Positions 20,662 through 32,275 of a stretch of DNA of 64,000 bases are shown here, in pieces. Both the position numbers and the translations under genes were made by a program. Below the pieces are notes generated by a model. That model was given only the letters and a program-made list of their open reading frames with translations, was not told the origin of the DNA and did no database searches. Every line of letters begins with the position of its first letter. Positions within the stretch are counted from its first letter, which is position 1. Source of the DNA: Macrosoma leucophasiata (Eukaryota > Arthropoda > Insecta > Lepidoptera > Hedylidae); assembly GCA_036365455.1 (NCBI GenBank), contig JAWQUS010000025.1, positions 24,712,001-24,776,000 of the forward strand, written 5' to 3'.

Positions 20662-20868
20662 TGACGACCCGGTTAGTCCAGCGGTGTGAGATGACCGTTT
20701 GATTCGAAGGGTCTCGGGTTCGATCCCCGCACCGGGACTAATATTTGTATGGCCTACAGATATTTGTTTCGGGTCTGGGTGTTTGTGTACGTGTTGTATG
20801 TGTACAACGGCACCCTCGATACAGGTTTATACCTACTGTGGGGCTGTGAGTGTAAGCGTATTATTTTT
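20662..20868 (+). mobile_element. SINE-C, full length
   Basis: Forward copy: head gacgacccggttagtccagc, B box ctcgggttcgatccccgc, body tttcgggtctgggtgtttgt and end gtgagtgtaagcgtattatt. It lies 36 bp upstream of a LINE-T fragment in the same orientation. Confidence 0.85.
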
Positions 20869-20904
20869 ATTATTACATCACTTTATTTTATTTTGAGTGA
20901 ATTA

Positions 20905-21325
20905 AACGCGGTCGTGATGAGTACTTTGCGCAAGATCTGCGGTGTATCACTCACCGATCGCGTTTGTAACGAAGATGAAAGAAAGAGGCTTTGTGTGAAT
21001 TATAGTATCGGTGTAAAAATGTAAAAAGGCATGCTCCGATGGTTCGGGATATAGAAAGAATGTCGAATAAGCGAATGACTAAACAGATATACAATGCGAA
21101 TTTGGATGGTTGCAGAGGCCCAGGAAGACCAAGGCTGACCTACCATGACCAAATAGGTCGAGTTCTGTCTGATGGTGTTGTCAAAATTCTTAGGAATCGG
21201 CGTGCATGTATGAAGAGAATGATGAAGGTAGACGAGGCACGAGAGGTATGTCGGGACCGGGATATCTGGCGCCCTACACTCTCTGTCTATCCCGTTAGGG
21301 ACCTCGCGTGAAGATACACATACAC
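20905..21325 (+). pseudogene. LINE-T 3' end with C-terminal coding part
   Basis: The frame 21039-21311 encodes the C-terminal tail of a non-LTR retrotransposon ORF2: MSNKRMTKQIYNAN, GRGPGRPRLTYHDQ-like (here GCRGPGRPRLTYHDQIG), NRRACMKRMMKVDEAREV, DRDIWRPTLSVYP. GRPR near a Trp- and Arg-rich end is typical of RTE-like and related LINEs. An upstream segment (20925-20960) in another frame resembles the preceding GVSLTDRV motif. It ends with tgaagatacacatacaca. 5'-truncated and frameshifted. Confidence 0.75.
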
Positions 21326-22170
21326 ACATTTTATTTTGATGGGATACATTAGACTTAGACGTGTCGAGAATGACAAATGAGAATAGTAAATTAGTCGTTT
21401 TCACCTATTTGCAGATACGCAACTTTACTTAAGTTGCCGCAATTTCATGGCAATCTGAGTAAGTGAACTACTTTGAATTTTACTTTTATTTTCGGCCTTA
21501 GCTAGAAGTAGGGAGGGTGTGAAATGGTCAGACAGCTTAGGTTTTTAAAGTATATTATTACATTAGAGCTGCTCCGCGTCACGTCACTGACTCGCCACTC
21601 CAGCTATCTGGTCAGGCTGGTCAGGCCTAAAAATCTCAGACCTCAAATCCTATCTGCTACCACTCATCCGCCAAAAAGTATAATAAATAACTTTGCTACA
21701 TAATTCTAAGGCCTATTTTACCTTAGCAAATTTTGGAGTATTTTTTTCTTATATTACGTCAGCAATGTATTATTCATACAGGATCTTGAATTACTAAATT
21801 GGTGAAACCTGTATATATTATTCATAGAAAATTACGGTATTACTCCCCTTAGCACTTCCGTAGACCCTCTACGAGATTGCTACGGCGTAGGCAGACAATG
21901 AGAAATCACGTAGCACCAATGTCTTACGCGTTTATTTCGCCAAAATTAGTGGTGTGAGTAATTATAATGAGTTCAAGTCATTACCTTGTTCTGGTTATTG
22001 TGAGGTAAGTGAAGGTAATGAGGTTTGGAATGTGTGTCGTCTAATAAGGCTTTTCAAACGAGGCTTATGTTTTCTTTAGTATGTTTATTCATCGTGTATT
22101 TAGTGGTTGTTGGTGGTAGTCGTCATAGCTTAAATATGTATCATGATAAATATACTTTAATTACTTGTTT
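21326..22170. other. unassigned DNA
   Basis: No gene or recognised repeat in about 0.85 kb. Confidence 0.4.
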
Positions 22171-22530
22171 CTTTGAACTGCCTCATTAGCGTAGTGGTAG
22201 CAGGCCACTACTATTACGCTGGAGGTCCTGGTTTCGATTCCCGGGTCGGGGACTATCAGAGATAACGGTTTAAAATCCTTTATCTCTGCTTCTATTGGGA
22301 TTTTTCCATTTTCTGGAAGTTTCCCAGTACCCCGGAGTTTGGTAATATGCCCGGAGATGGCAACAGGTTCGCCACCTGTTACATGGGCCAAAACGTAACC
22401 GGCGAGTCGTGGGTGTTTGCATGTATGATTGAATGCATGCATTTCATCACTCAACATTATGCTTGTTTGCCACCTCTGCCTACCCCTTCGGGGATTACAG
22501 GCGTGAAGTTACGTTTGCTTCTTTTAACTA
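22171..22530 (+). mobile_element. SINE-D (tRNA-derived), full length
   Basis: The head has A-box-like attagcgtagtggtagcagg and B-box-like tggtttcgattcccgggtc, the body includes aaatcctttatctctgctt, and the end reads cctaccccttcggggattac then aggcgtgaagttacgt. The tail resembles LINE 3' ends. A shorter copy lies at 23812-23950. Frames reading through it on either strand are incidental. Confidence 0.7.
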
Positions 22531-23007
22531 ACTTAATTTTAATTCATTAATGAATTCTTAAGTGTTTACTAAGTGTTTTTGTACAATTTAAAAAGGAATG
22601 ATTTCTTTTTATTAGTTGGTAATTAAAAAAAGGACAGTAGCGTAAGTTGAACGGAAGATTACAATATAACATTTAAACATTTTTTGTCATTCCTATTTCC
22701 TACGATGTTGTATATTTATCTATAATTTCAAATAATGAATTTACAAACAATATGGTAAAATATTAGGATAATTCATGTAATGGAACGTCACTACACATTT
22801 TCATATTAAAATTATCCTTGATTCAAGTCAAAAGAACCATAATACCCAATGGAGCTAAAACTGAAATAGCAAGTGCTTCATGTTTAATTAACAAACAGGA
22901 GACAGCGCGCTAAGAGTATACAGAGACAATCTTGATACTGTATATTAGCAAAATGGAAAGTTGAGTTGTTTTGAAACCATCTCAAACTGATAAGATTATA
23001 GAATAAA
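22531..23007. other. unassigned AT-rich DNA
   Basis: No gene or recognised repeat. Confidence 0.4.
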
Positions 23008-23538
23008 AAACCGGACAAGTGCGAGTTCGACTCGCGTGGTGAGGGTTCCGTAATTTAAATAAATATTTTCTAAAATATTACAGATTTAAAATGCAGGGAC
23101 ATAGCGTTTACGGTGGTACCGGCAGGGGGGGTTATATTATTAAGAATTTACGATTTAATTTGAATACTCAAACTTCTTATAGGTTTTCCAGTAATCTACA
23201 GGCAAAGAACTATTTTCCACATTTTTTTCAAAATTTTAAGTTCAGTAGTTTCGGAGATAGGGGGGAGGAAAGTCAATTTTCGTCGTATTTCTTAAATAAC
23301 TTCAAATTTGTTTATGCAAAAATTATAAAAAAATCTGAAAGGCTAACAACAACCTCTTTCATTTGATATGTCACACGACACAGTTTACGATTTTTTTTTA
23401 ATTTTCTGATTTACCCTCCGAAAGTGGTGTTTAAAATTTATTATTTTACTTGACGTGTTCATCTTTGGGTCATCAATATACATATATTCATCAAATTTCA
23501 ATTCAATCGGTCAAGTAGTTTCGGAGCAAATTGGCTGT

Positions 23539-23573
<35 letters not shown>

Positions 23574-23632
23574 GCACGAGTGATCCTATAAGGGTTCCTT
23601 TTTTCCTTTTAAGATACGGAACCCTAAAAATG
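23008..23632 (+). mobile_element. dispersed repeat with gggttccgta / tacggaaccct ends
   Basis: It starts accggacaagtgcgagttcg ... gagggttccgta and ends aagatacggaaccctaaaaa, so the near-terminal gggttccgta and tacggaaccct are inverted. A GACA microsatellite (about 23540-23571) lies before gatcctataagggttcc. This arrangement is familiar from lepidopteran genomes. Pieces recur at 55600-55870 and 63429-63830. The plus-strand frame 23091-23366 is low complexity and not protein-like. Class unresolved. Confidence 0.65.
23540..23573. repeat. GACA microsatellite
   Basis: About eight uninterrupted gaca units inside the larger dispersed repeat. Confidence 0.9.
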
Positions 23633-23811
23633 AGCAGAAGGGTAGGTAATCACAAAAAAACAACCATAATAATACAGTTTTTTTGACTTCCCATTATATT
23701 TTATTTTTTCTTGTTTAATTAATCAAACCCATGCCATTTTATTGAGAAACAAAAAAAAATTGAAAATAAAATTAAGTTTTCTCGCATATGTTATTTTACT
23801 ACTTCTACGCT

Positions 23812-23950
23812 TGGGTCCTGGGTTCGATTCCTGGGTCGGGGATATTAGAGGTAACGGTGTAAAATCCTTTATCTCTAGTTCTGTATGACTGAATGCATGC
23901 ATTTACCTCTGCATACCTCTTCGGGGATTACAGGCGTGAAGTTACGTTTA
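23812..23950 (+). mobile_element. SINE-D, internally deleted
   Basis: It keeps the B box (gggttcgattcctgggtcg), aaatcctttatctctag, and the tail ttcggggattacaggcgtg, but lacks the A box side and about 190 bp of the body seen at 22171-22530. Confidence 0.65.
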
Positions 23951-24460
23951 TTTTGAAAATAAGAAATATAACAGCTGTTAAATATTACTAGTCTTACTTG
24001 TATCGATATTTATAAGCTAAAAATGGACTTAATGAAACATATACCTTAGTTATCGCAGTTTACGAGTCTTTTTATAAGTACCTAACCGAACTTTTGCATG
24101 ACCTTAGGGACCTTTACGTAAAAACATAAAGCACTGCCAACTAAAAGACCGCTTGTGTCGAAAAACATGTCACAATAAATTTTAATGCAAGTATCTCATA
24201 GAAAATGCCGTCTGTCCTATTTGATTTATTCTTGTTTTCAACGCAAAGGAGAAAGTTTGAAGTTGGGAAACTTTTCTTTTAGACTTTACCTTGAACTAAC
24301 CAGACTTTAGTGTTGTTTTAACTGAACTTTTTTTTCTCTTTCGTAACATAAGTTTATTTTAAAAGTAAACTAGATAAAAGTCAACTTGCGGGCAATTCAA
24401 ATGCCATTGAAAATTATACGAATTAAAGAAAAAATGAAATGAAAAATTTTACTTGTTAGG
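23951..24460. other. unassigned AT-rich DNA
   Basis: No gene or recognised repeat. Confidence 0.4.
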
Positions 24461-24499
24461 GACGTCGGTAGTTTAGTGGTGAAGCGGCTGGACTGGTTA
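24461..24499 (+). repeat. 5' part of a tRNA-like repeat
   Basis: The segment gacgtcggtagtttagtgg, tgaagcggctggact matches the acceptor to anticodon-stem part of the tRNA-like repeats at 6209 and 41573. It is cut off by the tail of the following reverse SINE-A. Confidence 0.5.
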
Positions 24500-24500
24500 C

Positions 24501-24789
24501 CTTTTTTAATGTTATTAAGGTGGCAAACAAACATGCAGTTAACATTTATATTTAATGATGACTGCAGACAATAGACATACTCACACCAAGACCACAGGTC
24601 AAAATGCAGATGCGTTGCCACCCATAAGACCTTAGTTGATATGTCTCTGTAATAAGTTATAACGGGACCGTACATTACCATCTAACCGGAACACGACAGT
24701 GCTGAACACAACCATTTAGCGGCAGATTGATAAGATAATGCGGTGGTGCCTACGCCCTCGAGCTCCAACATTGGAACTCTACCACCAGT
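24501..24789 (-). mobile_element. SINE-A, full length
   Basis: Reverse copy with all blocks from the tail (ggtggcaaacaaacatgcag) to the head (gaactctaccaccagt). Moderately diverged. Confidence 0.8.
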
Positions 24790-26686
24790 GAAAAAAAAAA
24801 TGTTATGTTTTGTAAAACGATATGTTATTAATTTTAATACAATAAGAATAATGACATCAAATATATAAGCAAATTTAAAATAATTTGTTAATATGATTTA
24901 TATGTTTTATATTAATATAGTTTCATATGGGCTATAAAGGCTATTTAAATAATAACAACTGTGAGGTTATTTAAAACTTAAAATATCGAATTATTAGCTT
25001 ATTTTGTTACACTGCATAATTAATAGATAAGGAATGAAACAACAATACTGTTTCCTCCAATAAAATCAGCTTCACCAGCGAAAACATGACAATACTAAGT
25101 GATTGCCATTAAAAATGTATCGTACACAAAACCGAAAAGAATGAAATTGATCTTCGGGGAAAACGATCCAATTTTCACTCGCATTTCCCCAACCAAGTGT
25201 TATTTTATGCAGCATAATGGATGATGCATACGATGTTCGAACATTTAATTGATTGATTTCCGAGGCGGTGAGTAATAACGGTTTCGATGCCTAAGCTTAG
25301 CTAACAGTTAAATGGGTGTATTTTTTATGTAACAAATGGACATGTAGGTTATTTTTTTAAAACGGAAGTACTAACATTTATCAGGAATCTGCAATATCAA
25401 GAAGAGTTGCCTGAAAAATCAGTTAACGGACGATAATTTTACGTAGTAACGTCATAAGAATACATCCGTCATAAGCCAAAAGCTAATAAAATTAAAAAAA
25501 AAGAATAAAAAAATATCATGAAAAAAAATACGACAAAAAAAAATACAAAAAAAAGCAGTTAAATAATTAAAAAAAAAGAGCCACTTTCAACTGGCGATGC
25601 TCCATCGAAGCGCTTAAGCAACCTAAGGGCACCGAACGGCTTGCTTGGCAGTTCAAAAGAAGCAAGGGTCAACCCCGGTGCTGCTTCCGCGCCACGAGCT
25701 TCGCGATTGCGCCGTTACACTTACTGAAGGACTTATGGATAAGTCATCATGTGGAATATAAAATTAAGAACCAAAGCCTACTGACGCCTTGGTATGGCAA
25801 TTCAGGTTGGCATGCTACCATATACCGAATTATCTCACGGCATCCCGCGGAATATCATACGGTGTTGTGACTTACTTGGTCGATACGCCGAGGTCAGTAC
25901 ACGAACTAGAGGAGACGTGTTTTGACACGTTCCGTTGTTCGGGCGCCCGAGTTAGGCGTTAGGATTATCGATCAATCAAGCTATATTCAATCTTATTTTT
26001 ACTTGCTTAGCACTCGCTTTACTTATCACAGAACAACATTTTGTGTGTACCGTGGCATTTTGTGGAATATAACAACATGCTGCACTATCCTGGGAAATAA
26101 CACGACGTTTCAGGCCATGCCGCGATAAGTCAGGTCATTATGCGAAAAGTTACGGGCTCACATGACGACTTAATAAAAAAAAGACTTTATTGGCTAAGTA
26201 ATATACATTGAGAAGGAAAATATTTTTTTCACAAAAAAAATAATTAGGCCAGTCCTAAGTCATTCCGATCAGAGCCGTACACATTAAATAAATGATGATA
26301 AAACTGCAAATAACAAGTTAACATTTTTATTGATTATATCCAAAATACAATGGTCTCTAATTTCTGTAATTATACCGAACTTTGGGAATACCAAAGTAAT
26401 TAAGATAGATGAGAAAACAGCCAATGTTCGAATCGCCAACTATTTTCCATCGAAACTTCGTAAAGTTCCTTCATTCATTTATCTTGATTGAACAAAGTCA
26501 TCTCACTATAACGAAGAATGTTCATTCATTAGTGAAAAGGTTTACACATACCGTTAAGTTTTGGATGGTGAGTAAATTAGCTGGTGAGCAGAAAGTACAC
26601 TTGACGTTTTTTTTTTTAATAAAGTGGCAATCGAGCATTTTGCGCAGATTGATGATAAGTTAAAAATGTAGTTAATAGATATTTTT
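24790..26686. other. unassigned DNA
   Basis: About 1.9 kb with no gene I can support. A GC-richer patch (about 25585-25720: ggcgatgctccatcgaagc, caaccccggtgctgcttccg) stands out from A-rich flanks (25490-25580) and may be an old repeat of unknown type. The small frames at 25922 and 26409 lack recognisable features. Confidence 0.4.
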
Positions 26687-26940
26687 AATGGTGGTAGATC
26701 TTCAGTGATGGAGCTCGCGGGCGTTGGCTTCACTGCATAACCTAATAATATACTTGCCGCTGAATGTGTTCAGCACTATCGTGTTCCGGTCAGGTGGTAA
26801 TGTACGGCGCAGAGGCCTCAGGAGTGGTATCGCATCTGCATTTTGCCCTTGGTCTTTGTGTAAGTGTCTATAGGCTGCAGTCAAAACTTAACATAAATGT
26901 GAACTACATGCTTGTTTGCCACTTCCATTACTTAAAAAAA
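26687..26940 (+). mobile_element. SINE-A, internally deleted
   Basis: Forward copy, head aatggtggtagatcttcagt, with the block between gtaatgtacgg and cagaggcctcaggagtgg collapsed (about 35 bp lost). Tail and A-run intact. Confidence 0.8.
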
Positions 26941-26983
26941 TGTAAATTAATGTCTTCGGCTACGTCTTCACTTTGGTAGAGTA

Positions 26984-27244
26984 CTGGTGGTAGAGCTCCA
27001 ATGTCGGAGTTCGCGGGCGTTGGCGACACCGCATTATCTAATATACTAACCGCTAAATGGTGCTGGTCAGGTGGTAATGTACGACCCTGTAATTTCCGGC
27101 ACAGAGGCATAACACCTTAGGCCTCAGAAGTGGTAACCCATCTGTATTTCGACCTCTGGTCTTTGTGTAAATGTCTATAGGCTGCAGTCATCACGTAACA
27201 TCAATGTGATCTGCATTCTTGTTTGCCACTATCATTACATTAGA
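26984..27244 (+). mobile_element. SINE-A, near full length
   Basis: Forward copy 44 bp downstream of the previous one. About 20 bp (the gttcagcactatcgtgttcc block) is missing after aaatggtgct. Confidence 0.85.
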
Positions 27245-27544
27245 AACTGTTAACGTAGCTGGAAATATATTTTACAAGCCCAAATTAATTCGTATTGATG
27301 CGAAGTAAATTCTAAAATGTTATACCAAACGCATTCCATTTCCATCAACTAAACAACGAAATGAAAGTTCGCAGCTTATTTAACTATTCAGTCAATGGGA
27401 ATTCTAAAACTTCGCGCTGGTCCGGACAATAGGAACAGAGTTCACGTCGGAAATGTTTCACGGAAGAATAATTGCTGTTTGGTAGTTCAGTGACCTCTAA
27501 GAGTTGAAAGCTCCTGATAATACGTGATAAATTTAAGTGATCTC
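27245..27544. other. unassigned DNA
   Basis: No gene or recognised repeat. Confidence 0.4.
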
Positions 27545-27786
27545 ACTGGTGGTAGAGATCCGGTGACGGAGCTCGCGAGCGTAGGCGCCACCGCATTACC
27601 TAATATACTTACCGCTAAATGGTGCTGTTCCAGGTCGGTCGGGTGGTAAATGTACGGTTCTGTAATTTCCGGCACAGAGGCATAACACCTAATGCCTCAG
27701 GAGTAGCAACGCATCTACATTTTGACTAGTCATCACTTTACATAAATGTGAACTGCATGCACTTTTGCCACTTTTATTACATAAAA
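27545..27786 (+). mobile_element. SINE-A, internally deleted
   Basis: Forward copy with head actggtggtagagatccggt; it lacks the segment between ttttgact and agtcatcact (about 30 bp). Confidence 0.8.
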
Positions 27787-27886
27787 GATTATTGAATCCT
27801 GAGAATCTACTGGGTATTTTTAACACATTTTTTTTCCATACAGTTTACATTCTAGTGCTAAGCTCTAGTCTACCATTTGACATTTG

Positions 27887-27948
27887 ACTCGGTTAGTATA
27901 GCGGTGTGAGATGACCGTTTGATTCGAAAGGTTCATCTCCGCACCGGG
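27887..27948 (+). mobile_element. SINE-C head fragment
   Basis: The tRNA-like head only: ctcggttagtatagcggtg, gtttgattcgaaaggttc, ctccgcaccggg. The next SINE-A copy interrupts it. Confidence 0.65.
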
Positions 27949-27949
27949 T

Positions 27950-28099
27950 TTATGCCTCTGTGCCGGAAATTACAGGGCCGTGCATTACCACCTGACTGGA
28001 ACACGATAGTGCTGAACACTATCATTTAGCGGCAAGCATATAAGGTAAGGCGGTGGTGCCTACGCCCGCGAGCTCCGTCACTGGAGCTGTACCACCAGT
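27950..28099 (-). mobile_element. SINE-A 5' half
   Basis: Reverse copy holding only the head half, from tatgcctctgtgccggaaat to gagctgtaccaccagt. A forward tail fragment (28097-28148: agtcatccatgtgaactgc ... A-run) is joined directly to the head. Confidence 0.75.
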
Positions 28100-28148
28100 C
28101 AGTCATCCATGTGAACTGCAGGATTGTTTGCCTTCTTAGATAAAAAAA
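28097..28148 (+). mobile_element. SINE-A tail fragment
   Basis: Forward tail ending in gataaaaaaat, fused to the head of the reverse copy. Confidence 0.6.
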
Positions 28149-28586
28149 TATCTTAACATTTTTCTTGCTTTAATATACGAAATAGTATAGGTGAACAGTA
28201 TTTGGGGACATTTCAATCGAAATGAATTTTATTAAAATAACGACTTCCTTTTTCAGATAAGATGTCAATTTGTCATAGCATTAAAACATTTTCCTTAACT
28301 TCAGAGTATTATTCTCATACATTTTATTTTAAAAAACCAATTACATATTCCGAAAGTTTTCACGAGTAGCATTTTTTGTTGAGTTTCAGATTGTTCGAGT
28401 ATTTTCAGACGGAAGAGAAATGCTGATGACACATTATTTCATGATTTGCATTTAAGAATTTTTCGAGGATTTTTTGGCTACAATAATATTATATGTACAA
28501 GATTCATTTACTTAACTTCATGTCTTCCGAAGGGTAAGCAGTGGTATATACGTACATCCACATATATCAGCAACCATACACTGTTT
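28149..28586. other. unassigned AT-rich DNA
   Basis: No gene or recognised repeat. Confidence 0.4.
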
Positions 28587-28735
28587 ACTGGTGGTAAAGC
28601 ACCAATGTATTACCTAATCTATTTGCTGCTAAATAATAGCGCTCAGTACTATCGCGTTCCCGTCAGGTGGTAATGTATGGCTTTGTAATTTCTGACACAG
28701 GGGCATAATAACATAGGCCATAGGTGGAAGAATTA
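28587..28735 (+). repeat. SINE-A 5' half, old
   Basis: Forward copy from actggtggtaaagcaccaat to ggccataggtgg; the tail half is missing and an early segment is deleted. Confidence 0.65.
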
Positions 28736-29213
28736 ATTGTTAATAAACAACTCTTGCATAACATCGATGTTAATAACATAGAAAACCATAACAATCATGA
28801 AACATTCCCCATATTCCCATTAACTCAACATAAACATTCCCAATTCAAGGATCATCGCTGACAATGCTGGGAATTCCCAAATATAACCTTTTATCAGATG
28901 TCATACAATATTTATCATATCTCCCGCATAAAAAAATGGCGAGTTACCAATTTCATACCCTCTTCCCCGAAACACGCTCTGTTAAAAATATGCCATAACG
29001 TATATGTGGATCATGATTTGTTAAAACTTGTTATGTGAGGTAATAAAGCTGTGCACTCAATGGTTATGGGGGGGCAAAATTTCCGTGTTTATCCTGTTTT
29101 GCAACGAATGTGAATGTTATAAGATAAGGAAAGTAATAAAGTTATGAAAAATGCTTCGTTTATTGATGAATAGTCTATTCATAAAAAATAACATGTCCTT
29201 TGTCGTTACGAAG
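28736..29213. other. unassigned DNA
   Basis: No gene or recognised repeat. Confidence 0.4.
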
Positions 29214-29282
29214 GAATCTGGCGCTCTACACTCTCTGCCTACCCCGTTAGGGACCTGGCGTGAAGATACATACATACATATA
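29214..29282 (+). mobile_element. LINE-T 3' tip
   Basis: Only the last 70 bp of LINE-T: ctctgcctaccccgttaggg then cgtgaagatacatacataca. Extreme 5' truncation. Confidence 0.65.
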
Positions 29283-29607
29283 CCCTACGGGTGGTGTATA
29301 AGAAACCTCTTCTACATTCTTCACTATCTTCATGCTCGCTGCTGATTAAAGAAATTATGGTCACCCATTTGGTGAACAGTCAATACAAACGAAAATGAGA
29401 CTAACGTCTATCCAAAATAAAATGCTAGTCTCAACAAGTTTATAAGAACTCGGTGAGACGTGCTTTTTATTATAAATAATAATTAAAAAAATAAAATAAT
29501 GGAAAACAAAAATTAATTTTATTACTAGCGAGTGTAAAATAAAATAGTTACGCTACATCACTTTTTTTTTTTTCGGATCTTGTTTTATGTGTAACCGTAG
29601 GTAGAGG

Positions 29608-30188
29608 TAGGGTAAGTATGCATCCCCCCCGAGGGTTTCCGCCTTGGCGTGGCTCTGCCCGCCACTCGCTGCTGTGGAGAGGAGACGGCTGGGGAGGAGG
29701 TGTACGGGTATTTCGTTGGCCCTGCACCCTATCCCCAGCCGCCTAACGGTGGTCCCGCCGTCGGATAGGGACGTGGTGGGGCCGCGGGGGAGCGGTTGAG
29801 GGTCGAACTCTTTCGACGCTGCCGCTCCTTTGAGGCCGAACTGTGTGCCTAAACCCCTCCACCCGGGCGTCTTGGGACGCATGGTGTTATGAGTGGTTTG
29901 GGCAAGGACCTCCGGGCGTCGGACTAGGGGATATCCGCCGCACGTCACTATTGTCGGTTGGAGCCAATGGGCTAAAACCTCGGAGGGCTCGGAAACGAGC
30001 AGCCGCCGGCGGGGTCGCGGATGTGTGTGTAAGCGTTCCTGCGACCCCGCTACTGATGGCGGACGAGTCGGAACACCGCGGGGTTTTAGTGAGTACGAGT
30101 CTCACACTACTCGCCGTCTGTTCTCCTTAGAGAGTGGGTGCCCATGAGGGTATCCCCGCGTAAAAAAAAAAATAGGGTAAGTATGCAT
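29608..30188 (+). mobile_element. GC-rich retrotransposed insert with 16 bp target duplication
   Basis: The 16-mer tagggtaagtatgcat occurs at 29608-29623 and identically at 30173-30188. Between them lies a GC-rich 549 bp insert ending gagggtatccccgcg then an A-run, so it was inserted by target-primed reverse transcription with the 3' end on the right. The 3' part (caccgcggggttttagtg, cgagtctcacactactcg, gagtgggtgcccatgagg) resembles what I recall as the 3' UTR of R1-like lepidopteran LINEs. No convincing protein in either direction. It is either a 5'-truncated LINE 3' UTR or a SINE with an R1-like tail. Confidence 0.75.
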
Positions 30189-31199
30189 AGGGTGTGCATA
30201 CTGTTCGTCCAAATTGAGGACAACTTATTTCTTAAACAAAAAAAAATAAATACTTATACATGTAATTTTAGTTCACGTATTATGATTATAACTCGATTTT
30301 CTAATCGAGTTGTAAGACAGTGTGCTTTATTCCCGTTACATATTGTATAAAAAAAGTCAATGATTGTATCAACATTATTACAATATAGGCGATAATAACG
30401 ATTTATCAAATTCGTTTACGACTGTACTGAAATTGAAACTCATGCGTATGAAATCCCGAAATTGGGTAGTTCAAAGTTTGGTAATAAAATTAATTCATTC
30501 TCAAATTAAACGCTCAAGTCTAATCTCAACTTAAGTCAATAACATACTTATTATCTTAGGCACGAAACATTAACAGAACTTGTATAATTAAGTCTTTGTA
30601 AACGTTACTCAACATTGTAAGTTTGCTATATCCTCCCGTATTGCAGAAGCGAAACTTTTAATGGCCGTTCATATATTTTCCCTTTAACAGCTTACGTTCC
30701 ACGTTAGTAGAAATCATGTCGCGTCGTTTTGAATTTTATCATCATCAAAATATGGTGGGATTTTGCTTGCGAAACAAGTATACGTGAAACAATTATCCTA
30801 CGAAAACAACAATGGAACAGTTAGTGAATAATTAAACGTTTTCAATGCTCTGCCATTTGTCAATACTGTTTTTGGAATCGGAATCTTTATGCGTTGGAAT
30901 TTCGGGTATTATTTTGTGTGTGGATGAATTTGTTTGTTCAAGACTGATTGGTTTATTGTGTTGTTTATTCATTGACAACGCATTTACGGAGGAAACTGAA
31001 TTATAGACATGATCACTCAACGATAAATTAAAAAATTGTTTAGAACTTTTAGAATCTGTGATAATGAGTTTGGCCTCGATTATTTTTCCATTTTATTTCA
31101 GAACGATGTGGGCTTGACGATGACGAAACCAAAACCTATTAGTCACTAAAAACGGGAGTATTTTTTTACAATTGAGTGTATTCTAAATATTTTTTTTCT
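30189..31199. other. unassigned DNA
   Basis: About 1 kb with no gene or recognised repeat; the minus-strand frame 30832-31020 (62 codons) has no recognisable domain. Confidence 0.4.
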
Positions 31200-31441
31200 G
31201 AGTATATAATAACGGCAACTCATTATACGTCCCACTGCTGGCACAAGTCTCTCCCCTTTTTTAGGGGAAGGCCTAGAGCTTACTCCACCACGCTACTCCA
31301 CCAACCAGTGGCCAACCCGCTGTCGGATGTTTTATAAGGCCTCCGACAAGGTTTAACGACTGGTATCTATCGATAGCAACCGGGACCGATGGCTTAACGT
31401 GCCCTCCGAAGCACGGAGTAAGTATATAATGAGTATATAAT
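31200..31441 (-). mobile_element. truncated SINE-B with 11 bp target duplication
   Basis: Reverse SINE-B lacking its tRNA-like head and about 50 bp inside. The 11-mer gagtatataat stands at 31200-31210 and 31431-31441, with an additional aagtatataat at 31420-31430. The copy is 5'-truncated at cacgg (31416). Confidence 0.75.
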
Positions 31442-31511
31442 CAATTTGTATTAAAATTTCAGTTTTTCTGTTTAATTTTGTTAAGAAAACTTTTTACCAG
31501 AATCTGAATAA

Positions 31512-31660
31512 CGAGTTCAGGCTTATTTCGGGTCTGTAGAGCATTATCTCTTTCGTATCTTACCCACGTGACGTTTGTCGACCATTTTTATCAAGTTTTG
31601 ACCTATACCGGACTATTAGTGCTTAAGCGGCAACCTGGTGCGAGGCCACGCCCACCCTTT
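31512..31660 (+). repeat. fragment of the 32276-32529 MITE
   Basis: It shares ttatttcgggtctgtagagc, ttatctctttcg, tgacgtttgtcgacc and tcaagttttgacc with the interior of the MITE at 32276, in the same orientation, but both terminal repeats are absent. Confidence 0.6.
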
Positions 31661-32275
31661 CTGGCGGACCCTGAATACCGTGTCGTGTAATAAGGCCATA
31701 CACGATCGGTCTGTAATCTAATGTAATAGATATCATTTTCTACGTGCACATCTACGTAAAATTTACCGCCTACATAAGCTTCTCCAATGAAAGGTTACAA
31801 AAAATACGCTTTCCTAAAAACATATTCAGCAATATACCAGTAAGAAAATCCATTACATGTTTTAATATCAATATAATATCCAGTTTTTACAAGTTCGCGT
31901 CCACAAAAAAGGTTATTATGATAAAGTTTCGGGACACTTGGGACAAAAAGAGCGCGACTTATGAAACAAAAGATCAAAGGTTAAAGCCTGACACTTGTCA
32001 GAATGAAATAAATATCATTATTGTTTTGTGAATTTCTGAACATTCAAAGTTCATAGTTAAGAACTTTTTAAGAATATTTTTCTTAATAATTGGAACAAAA
32101 CAGTCTATCTTGGTTCAAGTGCTTTGAGCGCAACTTTCTAAATCGCGACGTCCCGCCCTTTCTGCGATGGGTCCGCGCCCCGTCCTTATCTTGCATCTTT
32201 TCTGTCTGAACGGTGTATTGAGTTAGTGAGTTTTCATTAGGATGAAAACTCAAAGATCAAATGTCAGAGAGAAAT
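31661..32275. other. unassigned DNA
   Basis: No supported gene. The plus-strand frame 31744-32031 (95 codons) is Lys- and Ile-rich without a recognisable domain. Confidence 0.35.

Noticed and set aside
20699..20896. Short frames inside SINE-C, repeated at 36912-37211 and 62691-62915
   Set aside because: They recur because the SINE recurs; they cross SINE boundaries and have no conserved stop or start context.
22171..22260. Functional tRNA gene
   Set aside because: A and B boxes are present but no cloverleaf with paired acceptor closes, and it continues into a SINE body.
23540..23573. CRISPR-like or regulatory short repeat array
   Set aside because: It is a GACA microsatellite without spacers; the organism is eukaryotic and no CRISPR array is expected.
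29553..29948. 131-codon minus-strand open frame
   Set aside because: It lies antisense in a GC-rich retrotransposed insert and runs through the target duplication into flanking DNA, so it is not a gene of either.
30173..30188. Telomere-associated LINE (TRAS/SART type)
   Set aside because: No TTAGG repeats flank the R1-like insert; it has an ordinary target duplication in unique DNA.
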